Assembly (NCBI GenBank): GCA_009787435.1
Contig: WRFW01000181.1
Span: forward strand, 1 to 10,554
Reading direction: 5' to 3'
From: Defluviitaleaceae bacterium
GTDB taxonomy: Bacteria > Bacillota > Clostridia > Lachnospirales > UBA5962
Length of the DNA stretch: 10,554 nt
The position numbers and the translations under genes are program-made. Each line of letters begins with the position of its first letter. Within the stretch, counting starts at the first letter, position 1. The notes under the pieces are model-generated. The model ran no database searches. It was not told the origin of the DNA and was given only the letters and a program-made list of their open reading frames with translations. Shown here one piece after another: positions 1-5,463 of the stretch.

Positions 1-239
1 TGCTGCTCTCTTATAGTTAAGTTGCTATGAATAATTCCAAGCCCGCCTTGCCTTGCAATTGCAATTGCCATTCTAGCTTCTGTAACCGTGTCCATAGGGG
101 AGCTTATAATCGGTGCGTTTAGTTCTATATTTTCGGTTAGTTTCACTTTTAAGTTTATATCTCTAACTTTTACGCTTGAATACATAGGTATTAGTGAAAC
201 ATCGCTATAGCGTAAACCGTCCATAATTATTTTTTCCAT
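1..239 (-). CDS. guaB: IMP dehydrogenase, N-terminal part (runs off left edge)
   Basis: This is the first 79 codons of inosine-5'-monophosphate dehydrogenase, which oxidises IMP to XMP with NAD+ in the committed step of cytoplasmic GMP synthesis. Translation of the minus strand from the ATG at 239 gives MEKIIMDGLRYSDVSLIP, then NAPIISSPMDTVTEARMA and GGLGIIHSN. These match the N-terminal TIM-barrel strands of the family. The SSPMDTVTE form separates it from GMP reductase, which usually has NMDTV. An AAAGGA element about 12 nt upstream supports the start, and a second in-frame ATG at 224 is a less likely alternative. The CBS domains and the catalytic cysteine loop lie outside the window. It follows the DUF6106 gene by 23 bp and is probably cotranscribed with it. 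Family assignment is firm; everything beyond residue 79 is unseen. Confidence 0.93.
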   Translation of the reverse strand, partial: MEKIIMDGLRYSDVSLIPMYSSVKVRDINLKVKLTENIELNAPIISSPMDTVTEARMAIAIARQGGLGIIHSNLTIREQ

Positions 240-262
240 TTGTTGATGAATTCCTTTCTAAT

Positions 263-769
263 CTAAGTAAGATATTTTTTCTTAATTTTGCGAAGCATAG
301 CTGCTAAAATTTCTTCATTTGGTTCAAATATAATTTTAGTTTTCACACCATTGCTAGTATGTATTATAAAATGTGTTCCATTTTTTTTTGAAAAGTTTTT
401 AGTTTTAAGTTTAGCTTCATTTGTAATTTTTCCATTTTCGTTGCTGCTTGGTTTATAATCTATACTTGCTAAATATTCTATTTTTTCTAAGTTTATGTTT
501 ATAAGATGCTTCCTTTTTCGCTTGTTATATATAATGTCTATATCTAGCTCGGCATTTGTAACACTATATTCATATTCAATTTTAGACCGTGAATAAATTA
601 GAAAAATTAAATAACCCCATAGTATAAACAAAAAGAGCGTTGCCTGTGGTATTATTAAAGCTAAAAATGCAATAGGCAAAAGTGCCAGCATTGAAAAAAT
701 GCCTATTTTAATAAAATCTTTCGGCTCCATATCTTTTTTAATGATTTGCTCTTTAAATATATCTTTCAT
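263..769 (-). CDS. DUF6106 family membrane protein
   Basis: A 168-residue protein starting MKDIFKEQIIKK, which I recognise as the DUF6106 family of Clostridia; its function is unknown. Residues about 21-60 hold two closely spaced hydrophobic segments (IGIFSMLALLPIAFLALII and TLFLFILWGYLIFLIY), a membrane hairpin. A cytoplasm-like domain follows, opening with EYEYSVTNAELDID and the basic stretch NKRKRK, a pattern typical of the family and reminiscent of small PH-like membrane proteins. A strong AGGAGG (780-785) lies 10 nt before the ATG. The promoter at 794-822 gives a leader of only about 20 nt. guaB follows after 23 bp with its own weaker site, so this gene is probably first in a two-gene operon. 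Family call is from memory of its signature; no catalytic residue is evident. Confidence 0.8.
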   Translation of the reverse strand: MKDIFKEQIIKKDMEPKDFIKIGIFSMLALLPIAFLALIIPQATLFLFILWGYLIFLIYSRSKIEYEYSVTNAELDIDIIYNKRKRKHLININLEKIEYLASIDYKPSSNENGKITNEAKLKTKNFSKKNGTHFIIHTSNGVKTKIIFEPNEEILAAMLRKIKKKYLT

Positions 770-793
770 AAAGTTAAATCCTCCTACCTATAT

Positions 794-822
794 ATTTTAC
801 CACATTTTTAATGAGCTGTCAA
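794..822 (-). promoter_or_regulatory. Sigma-A-type promoter for the DUF6106-guaB pair
   Basis: On the minus strand a consensus TTGACA -35 (complement of 817-822) is followed by a 17-nt spacer and TAAAAT -10 (complement of 794-799). TGG immediately precedes the -10, an extended -10. Transcription would start near 787, just before the AGGAGG at 780-785. Confidence 0.75.
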
Positions 823-910
823 ACGGGTTTGTTATTTGCCTTTTTGTTAGTTTTAGCTTAGATTAAATTTTTTTAATTGTTGTTTCAGAAATTAAAAAAG
901 CTATAAAGTC

Positions 911-948
911 AGCTCTATAAAAATTCATATGAATTTTTAAAAATAGCT
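911..948. promoter_or_regulatory. Perfect 22-bp palindrome beside the cassette promoter, possible operator
   Basis: Positions 918-939 are a perfect inverted repeat centred on CATATG (926-931). It is flanked by an outer AGCT (911-914) and AGCT (945-948) that extend the dyad symmetry with an internal mismatch. The -35 box of the following promoter begins at 948, so a protein bound here would sit directly against RNA polymerase. An operator for the XRE regulator encoded downstream is the obvious inference. The alternative is an AT-rich cruciform or a weak terminator in the divergent region. No second copy was seen in the window. Confidence 0.45.
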
Positions 949-976
949 TGTAATTTTTTTTGGAATATGTTATAAT
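948..976 (+). promoter_or_regulatory. Promoter of the XRE/secreted/membrane cassette
   Basis: TTGTAA (948-953), a 17-nt spacer, then a consensus TATAAT (971-976) with an extended -10 TGT (968-970). Transcription would start near 983 and leave a long leader of about 150 nt before the GTG at 1133. That leader contains a GC-rich hairpin. Confidence 0.7.
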
Positions 977-1080
977 TAATTCAAATTTTTTAAAGACAGA
1001 ATATTTGTGATTTTTCTTTTAGAAGTTTATTTTTTAGAGAGTTTGCATAGATTATCAATTTTAAGAAATGAGTTAATGAA

Positions 1081-1155
1081 ATGAAGAAAATATTCATAAA
1101 GCCGCTTGGCGGCTTAGGTGGAGGTATTGCTAGTGATTTCAACGATGCGAGATGA
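1081..1155 (+). CDS. Possible 24-residue leader peptide overlapping the regulator start
   Basis: An ATG at 1081 opens a short frame reading MKKIFIKPLGGLGGG followed by IASDFNDAR and a TGA at 1153-1155. It spans the leader hairpin and the GGAGG of the next gene and ends 23 nt inside that gene in a different frame. There is no convincing ribosome binding site, and two even shorter ATG-stop frames (1068 and 1076) precede it. The basic start and glycine-rich middle are suggestive of a leader or signalling peptide, but the hairpin sequence alone could produce the glycines. Likely chance; recorded because it is the only small frame in a long leader. Confidence 0.15.
   Translation: MKKIFIKPLGGLGGGIASDFNDAR
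1099..1115 (+). promoter_or_regulatory. GC-rich hairpin in the leader, next to the ribosome binding site
   Basis: AAGCCGC (1099-1105), loop TTG, GCGGCTT (1109-1115): a perfect 7-bp stem in otherwise very AT-rich leader. No run of T follows, so it is not a terminator. It stands 4 nt before the GGAGG (1120-1124) and could limit ribosome access or stabilise the message. Confidence 0.45.
1120..1124 (+). promoter_or_regulatory. Ribosome binding site that fixes the GTG start at 1133
   Basis: GGAGG here is 8 nt from the in-frame GTG at 1133. It overlaps the upstream GTG at 1118, so that longer start cannot use it. The in-frame ATG at 1145 is too far away (20 nt). The start at 1133 is therefore preferred. 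Confidence 0.65.
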
Positions 1156-1657
1156 ATTAATCTTTGATTTAAAAGAACGTTTTATCAATGATATAAATTA
1201 TAATCAAAATATACCTGTTATGAAAACTTTAATTAATGATTGTAATAACTATTTGCGTTCATATAAAGATAATAAATACGAACATATACAAAATACATTT
1301 TATATACTTAAAGCTTTAATTGATTACAACATTTATGATAGTTGTGAAAAAGCTCTGAAAAAAGAATTTCGTGTGGCAGATTTAATAGATAGAAAAGAAG
1401 AAGCAATTGAGATTCAAGTTAAAGAATACCCTGCAATAGTCAAACATATAGGTTTAATGATATCTAAAGAGAGGCAATTAAGAGGTGTTTCACAAGAAAA
1501 ATTAGCCGAATTGCTAGGCTTTTCAATTGAGTATATAAGCTTAATGGAAAGAGGGAAAAGAAATATAACTCTAAAAACTATTATAACAATTTGCAAGCTT
1601 TTTGATTTATCAATTGATGAGTTAGTAAAATTAGAAATTGATAATCACATATATTGA
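1133..1657 (+). CDS. XRE-family regulator with an N-terminal helical extension
   Basis: A 174-residue DNA-binding protein, counted from the GTG chosen by its ribosome binding site. The C-terminal 60 residues (about 106-166) are a classic Cro/C1-type helix-turn-helix: ISKERQLRGVSQEKLAELLG, then the recognition-helix region SIEYISLMERGKRNIT and LCKLFD-like TICKLFDLSIDELV. The first 100 residues are polar and predicted helical, with two cysteines; I do not recognise them. They may sense a ligand or mediate dimerisation. It is first in a cassette with a secreted and a membrane protein, 44 bp upstream of the former, and a perfect palindrome lies next to its promoter, so autoregulation and control of the two following genes are inferred. 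Base composition is clearly more AT-rich than in the glm genes, consistent with acquired DNA. The helix-turn-helix call is firm; the regulated targets are not shown. Confidence 0.85.
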   Translation: MISTMRDELIFDLKERFINDINYNQNIPVMKTLINDCNNYLRSYKDNKYEHIQNTFYILKALIDYNIYDSCEKALKKEFRVADLIDRKEEAIEIQVKEYPAIVKHIGLMISKERQLRGVSQEKLAELLGFSIEYISLMERGKRNITLKTIITICKLFDLSIDELVKLEIDNHIY

Positions 1658-1701
1658 TATAAAGTATCATAAATAAAAATTTAAGGAGAATATTTTTAGC
1701 A

Positions 1702-2385
1702 ATGAAAAAATTCAAAAAAAATAAAGTTAAAAAATCATTAGTTATATTTTTAGCAGCTTTTATGGCTATAGGAACTCTTACTATAGATATTTTAGGTTTA
1801 GAAGCACAGAATTTAGAACAGATAGGGCAATATATCACAGATTTTGAAATTTTTAATAACAAGTTTCAAAAGGAAAATAAGAGTATAAGAGAATTTTTAA
1901 GACAAGATAATAACTTGAAATCTCCTATTTTAAATTATACTTTGTCAAAGGATTATGTTATAGAAGTTGAATGGCTTCCAGATGGAACTAGATATATTTA
2001 TATAATAAGCCCAAACGGTGAAAGAAATACTATATATAGTTCTTATCTTTCTGAAGGGGAAATACAAATAGTAAAGCAAATAGTTTCAAATAAACCTGTT
2101 CCAGACTTTAGTTTTTTAGATAATTTAAGACGGGTTTGTTGTGGTTTATTTGTTACTAGAACTAGATTTTCAAGAAGTCAGCCAATTCGTTGCAATGCTC
2201 TATTACCTGGAGGAACTCAAACTTGTACTGGAAACTTAAGAGTTGATGTTTTTTATATATCAGAAATTTTTTCTAGGTGTAATGGTCAGCCATTCCCACT
2301 TTTTATTGGCACTAATAGAGAATTTTTAGCTTATAGTACACCAGGTAGTAATCACCATGTAGCTTGTCCTAGAAGATTAAATTAA
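1702..2385 (+). CDS. Secreted six-cysteine protein of unknown family
   Basis: 227 residues of a family I do not recognise. The N-terminus is a Sec-type signal: a very basic start (MKKFKKNKVKK), a hydrophobic core at about 12-31 (SLVIFLAAFMAIGTLTIDIL), and a possible cleavage after LEA near residue 35. If it is not cleaved, it would be a membrane anchor. Residues 36-135 are charged and polar, with WLPDGTRYIYIISPNGERNT at 91-110. All six cysteines fall in the C-terminal 82 residues (146, 147, 164, 175, 193, 222), with a CC pair, GGTQTC and a terminal HHVACPRR. This is an even number suited to three disulfides outside the cell, or to metal binding with the HH. AAGGAG lies 13 nt before the ATG. 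It sits between the XRE regulator and the membrane protein; a shared role is inferred from the arrangement only. Confidence 0.75.
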   Translation: MKKFKKNKVKKSLVIFLAAFMAIGTLTIDILGLEAQNLEQIGQYITDFEIFNNKFQKENKSIREFLRQDNNLKSPILNYTLSKDYVIEVEWLPDGTRYIYIISPNGERNTIYSSYLSEGEIQIVKQIVSNKPVPDFSFLDNLRRVCCGLFVTRTRFSRSQPIRCNALLPGGTQTCTGNLRVDVFYISEIFSRCNGQPFPLFIGTNREFLAYSTPGSNHHVACPRRLN

Positions 2386-2414
2386 TTTACTTTTTGAAAA
2401 GAATATAAATTGTT

Positions 2415-3152
2415 ATGAAAAAGTTTATACTTCCTAAAGATAAAGGTTTTAAATTGATTTTTATGCTTGGTTTTATTGTTTTTCCATTAATTACAACTAT
2501 TATTTTTTTGTATGTTAATGTGTCAGTTATAGCAATAAGAAGATACCCACTTTTTTTAGCTCCACTTTTAAATTATCAATTTGCGGTAGAAAATTTGCCG
2601 TTTAATTTATATGTTAATAAGATTCCGCCAGTTTCTTTTTATCAAGAACTACCGCCGCCTATTCCCGAAATTGAAGGTGTTTTAGTAGACATTAGTTCAC
2701 TTTCTAGTATGCCTTTTGAACTTAGATATACAAACTTAGATAATAGGCTTTATTTCACTGTTTATAATATAGATAGTCTTTTAAATGCCCCCTTTCATTA
2801 TTTAAATTTAATAGTTGAAAGCATAGTAGAGCTTTATAGAAATCACTATGAGAATTTTTATATATTAAATAGTGTTCAAGATATTGATTTAGCTTTAATG
2901 AACGTTCAAAATTATGGCTTATATGGCTCAAAGATAGCCTACTTAGATATATATAACTTTGGCATTTTTTTAGAGCTAAGTAATCAAAGAGGTTTTTATG
3001 ATGGTATAATTAATTTGATTAGATTGCTTGAGTATAACAATAATAGAATTAACACTATTTTAACAAAATATATTTTTAGCTTATCTCTTATTTTCGTTTC
3101 TACTGTATTTTTGTTAACACTTAAACTAAGAAATACAAAGAAAGGGGTTTAG
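2415..3152 (+). CDS. Membrane protein with large extracellular domain, unknown family
   Basis: 245 residues, not recognised. A hydrophobic segment at about 13-40 (KLIFMLGFIVFPLITTIIFL) and another at about 219-236 (FSLSLIFVSTVFLLTL) bracket roughly 175 residues that should lie outside the cell. Both termini are basic (MKKFILPKDKG and KLRNTKKGV), so N-in/C-in topology follows from the positive-inside rule. The external part is rich in Tyr, Asn, Leu and Pro (IPPVSFYQELPPPIPEIEG at about 69-87) and has no cysteine. The start has no clear Shine-Dalgarno and lies 29 bp after the preceding stop, so translation may be coupled. The gene is visibly AT-rich and is the last of the cassette, with a terminator-like hairpin about 110 bp on. 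It could anchor, export or receive the six-cysteine protein; that is inference. Confidence 0.75.
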   Translation: MKKFILPKDKGFKLIFMLGFIVFPLITTIIFLYVNVSVIAIRRYPLFLAPLLNYQFAVENLPFNLYVNKIPPVSFYQELPPPIPEIEGVLVDISSLSSMPFELRYTNLDNRLYFTVYNIDSLLNAPFHYLNLIVESIVELYRNHYENFYILNSVQDIDLALMNVQNYGLYGSKIAYLDIYNFGIFLELSNQRGFYDGIINLIRLLEYNNNRINTILTKYIFSLSLIFVSTVFLLTLKLRNTKKGV

Positions 3153-3263
3153 CGATAGTTTTGTTTTATCATATAGGTCATATTGAAAGATTTGCGGGCA
3201 AGCGGTAAAAATAATATGTTTTTTTACAGAAATATAGATATTGCCATTCATAAATAAATTTTT

Positions 3264-3307
3264 AAAAAGCACTTAAAATATTGATTTTGATTGCTTTTTT
3301 ATTTTTT
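3264..3307 (+). terminator. Rho-independent terminator-like hairpin after the cassette
   Basis: AAAAAGCA (3264-3271) pairs with TGCTTTTT (3292-3299). Inside that stem, TTAAAAT (3273-3279) pairs with ATTTTGA (3284-3290) with one G-T wobble and a 4-nt loop. A T-rich run (3294-3307, broken by one A) follows. The stem is long but AT-rich, so efficiency is uncertain. Confidence 0.6.
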
Positions 3308-3337
3308 AGAAATTTTATTTGCACATTTTAACTTAGC

Positions 3338-3408
3338 AAAATCTATTATATCGCTAGCAGGCGCCTTAATCTAAGGTTTTATGGGCACTCATATCCTTAA
3401 TAGATTTT
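3338..3408. repeat. Inverted-repeat element with internal hairpins
   Basis: AAAATCTATTA (3338-3348) is the exact reverse complement of TAATAGATTTT (3398-3408). Between the arms are CGC/GCG (3352-3363), CCTTA-ATC-TAAGG (3364-3376) and ATG/CAT (3381-3392), so the whole can fold as a closed multi-hairpin structure of about 70 nt. It lies upstream of the glm promoter and so is not part of that leader. It is not a tRNA: there is no T-loop, no usable anticodon loop and no CCA. It resembles a small palindromic repeat or a structured RNA of unknown class. Confidence 0.5.
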
Positions 3409-3487
3409 TAGAAATGAAACATGGCTTAGTTATTATATAATGCGTTTAAAAAATTAGCAAAACTCTAATGAAACTTTATAAAAAGTG

Positions 3488-3516
3488 TTGTAAAGATTTT
3501 AGGTTTGTGGTAAAAT
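3488..3516 (+). promoter_or_regulatory. Promoter of the glm operon
   Basis: TTGTAA (3488-3493), 17-nt spacer, TAAAAT (3511-3516) with extended -10 TGG (3508-3510). The -35 hexamer and spacing are identical to those of the cassette promoter at 948-976. Another TATAAT lies at 3522-3527, but with a poor -35. The leader would be about 30 nt, ending in AAGGAG (3541-3546) 7 nt before the ATG. Confidence 0.65.
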
Positions 3517-3553
3517 TATATTATAATTCAGTTCACAAGAAAGGAGATTTTAT

Positions 3554-3964
3554 ATGAAACAAGTTACTTTGGTTATGGGTGTTGTTGGTGCAGATGTGCA
3601 CGCTGTTGGCAATAAAATATTAAATTTTGTTTTCACAGAAGCAGGCTTTAAAGTAGTTAATTTAGGTGTAATGGTTACTCAAAAAGAATTTGTTGAAGCC
3701 GCTATAGAAGCTGCAGCAGATGCTATAATAGTTTCTTCTCTCTATGGGCATGGCGAGATAGATTGCAAAGGCTTGAGAGACAAATGCGATGAAGCAGGCT
3801 TAAAAAATATAAAGCTTTATGCAGGCGGAAACTTAGTAATTGGAAAAGTTAGTTTTGAAGAAGTTGAAGCACGGTATAAAGAAATGGGCTTTGATAGAGT
3901 ATACCCCCCCGGCACAGACCCAAAAACAGCAATTGAACATATAAAGCAAGATTTTGGTATGTAG
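3554..3964 (+). CDS. glmS: Glutamate mutase sigma subunit (cobalamin-binding)
   Basis: The small B12-binding subunit of methylaspartate (glutamate) mutase, which with GlmE interconverts L-glutamate and (2S,3S)-3-methylaspartate in the cytoplasm. It is 136 residues, the normal family length (about 137). The base-off/His-on motif DxHxxG is present as D14, H16 and G19 (GADVHAVGNK), so His16 should ligate cobalt. The SSLYGHGEIDCKGLR segment (61-75) and AGGNLVIGK (90-98) are the loops that hold the nucleotide tail. The sequence matches the Clostridium cochlearium protein nearly throughout. It is the first gene of the operon with a strong AAGGAG, and is followed after 2 bp by glmL. A run of seven C (3904-3910) encodes YPPG at a conserved spot. 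The symbol glmS is shared with an unrelated aminotransferase; mutS is the older name. Confidence 0.96.
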   Translation: MKQVTLVMGVVGADVHAVGNKILNFVFTEAGFKVVNLGVMVTQKEFVEAAIEAAADAIIVSSLYGHGEIDCKGLRDKCDEAGLKNIKLYAGGNLVIGKVSFEEVEARYKEMGFDRVYPPGTDPKTAIEHIKQDFGM

Positions 3965-3966
3965 CG

Positions 3967-5427
3967 ATGAAAGTATTACTTTGTGATGTAGGCTCTACTT
4001 ATACTAAATTAACCGCTGTGGATATAAAAGCCTCTAAAATAATAGGGATTGCTAAATCATATACAACTATAGAAGAAGATGTAACTATAGGCTATAACAA
4101 AGCTCTAAAATTATTAGAGGAAAAAATAGCCGGTAACTATGGCATTTTTAATATAAAATTTTCAAAAAAGCTTTGTGCAAGCTCTGCAGCAGGTGGCTTG
4201 AAAATAGTTTCTTCTGGCTTAGTTCCCGATTTAACAGCCAAAGCTTCTCGTTTAGCTGCTGCTAGTGCAGGTGGCAAAATTATAAAAACTTACTCATATG
4301 AGTTAACAGAGAGCGATGCTAGAGCAATAGAAGCTTCTAAACCAGATATTATTCTTTTATCTGGTGGGATAGACGGTGGCAATAAAGATGTTTTATTACA
4401 TAATGCCACATTAGTTTCAAAAATTAGCGGCAATTTTCACACTATAATAGCGGGCAATAAAAGTGCAAAAGATGATATTTCTAATATCTTTGAAGCTCTT
4501 AATAAAGAATCTCCAATTGATGATATGGAAAGCCACCGTTTTGATAGACAGTTTAAATCTCCGAAAAATAAGATTGCTAAAAATATTGTTTTCACAGAAA
4601 ATGTTATGCCGGAATTTGGTGTTTTAAATATAGAACCGGTAAAAGAAGTTATAAGAAACATTTTCATTAAAAATATAATAGCTGCCAAAGGGTTAAATAA
4701 TATTCAAAAAATAATGGATATGGAGATAATACCGACCCCGCTAGCAGTGTTAGAAGCTTTTGAAATATTAGGGCAATCTATAGGTGAATTAATGGCATAT
4801 GATTTAGGCGGTGCCACAACAGATGTTTATTCTATAGCAGATGGTAACCCTAAAGGGGAAGATTGTTTTATGAATGGGCTTCCAGAGCCTTACTCAAAAA
4901 GAACTGTAGAGGGTGATTTAGGCATGAGATATTCTATGGAAGCTCTTCTTGAGCAAATAAATGTGCCTAATTTTATAAAAGAATATAGCCTAGACGAAGC
5001 TGATTATTATGAGTGGGTAAATATATGTAAAGAATATAAAGGTAATTTGCCGATAGCACGTTTTGAAAAATACCACCCAATAGATGAAGCTATAGCAGCA
5101 GAAGCTGTAAAAATATCTACTAATAGGCACGTTGGTGTAAAGAAAAAAGTAATGACTTTGGCAGGCGAAGCTTTCTTGCAAGAGGGTAAAGATTTAACGG
5201 GCGTTAAATACTTAATAGGCTCTGGTGGGGCAATTGTAAACTCAAAAAATCCGAAAAAAATATTGCAAAATGCTATATATACACCTGCAGATTTAGAGCT
5301 TTTAAAGCCGCTTAAGCCTAAAATTTTATTAGATAAACAAAATTGCATTTGTGCTATGGGGCTTTTATCTCGTATAGATTCAAAATTAGCTGTGAAATTG
5401 ATGAAAGAAAATTTCAAGGAGGTATAG
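3967..5427 (+). CDS. glmL: Glutamate mutase reactivating/assembly ATPase MutL/GlmL
   Basis: GlmL (MutL) belongs to the ASKHA ATPase fold and is thought to reactivate or protect the adenosylcobalamin mutase, as diol-dehydratase reactivases do. Phosphate loop 1 is LCDVGSTYTKL (5-15), phosphate loop 2 is AYDLGGATTDVYSI (277-290), and an adenosine-type motif is LIGSGGAI (416-423). ASSAAGGLK (71-79), SGGIDGG (132-138), ENVMPEFGVLNIEP (211-224) and RTVEGDLGMR (312-321) are family signatures. It begins 2 bp after glmS with no clear Shine-Dalgarno, so it is probably coupled. Its 486 residues exceed the roughly 462 I remember for the family. The surplus appears to be at about 181-204 (a polar, charged stretch between NIFEAL and the ENVMP motif). 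A strong AAGGAGG overlaps its last codons (5416-5422). Confidence 0.93.
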   Translation: MKVLLCDVGSTYTKLTAVDIKASKIIGIAKSYTTIEEDVTIGYNKALKLLEEKIAGNYGIFNIKFSKKLCASSAAGGLKIVSSGLVPDLTAKASRLAAASAGGKIIKTYSYELTESDARAIEASKPDIILLSGGIDGGNKDVLLHNATLVSKISGNFHTIIAGNKSAKDDISNIFEALNKESPIDDMESHRFDRQFKSPKNKIAKNIVFTENVMPEFGVLNIEPVKEVIRNIFIKNIIAAKGLNNIQKIMDMEIIPTPLAVLEAFEILGQSIGELMAYDLGGATTDVYSIADGNPKGEDCFMNGLPEPYSKRTVEGDLGMRYSMEALLEQINVPNFIKEYSLDEADYYEWVNICKEYKGNLPIARFEKYHPIDEAIAAEAVKISTNRHVGVKKKVMTLAGEAFLQEGKDLTGVKYLIGSGGAIVNSKNPKKILQNAIYTPADLELLKPLKPKILLDKQNCICAMGLLSRIDSKLAVKLMKENFKEV

Positions 5428-5463
5428 GATTATCAATAATATAATTTTGGGAGATAAAGATTT

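Larger units (their letters stand above)
3153..3553. other. 400-bp gene-free stretch between cassette and glm operon
   Basis: No convincing gene is seen on either strand. In order it holds a weak promoter-like pair (TTGAAA 3183-3188, 17 nt, TAAAAA 3206-3211), a terminator-like hairpin (3264-3307), an 11-bp inverted repeat enclosing smaller hairpins (3338-3408), and the glm promoter (3488-3516). A cobalamin riboswitch might have been expected ahead of a B12 enzyme, but no B12-box-like sequence was recognised. Confidence 0.6.

Noticed and set aside
1118..1132. Longer start (GTG at 1118) for the XRE regulator
   Set aside because: The GGAGG lies at 1120-1124, inside that version, and is correctly spaced for the GTG at 1133.
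3341..3408. Cloverleaf-like folding suggesting a tRNA
   Set aside because: No T-arm consensus, no anticodon loop with T33, stem lengths wrong and no CCA; only the closing stem resembles an acceptor.
3381..3440. Short frame MGTHILNRF... with ATG at 3381
   Set aside because: Only 19 codons, no ribosome binding site, and it overlaps the inverted repeat; kept only as a possible gene remnant in the findings.
3153..3553. Cobalamin riboswitch in front of the B12-dependent operon
   Set aside because: No B12-box-like sequence was recognised, and the predicted glm promoter leaves a leader of only about 30 nt.
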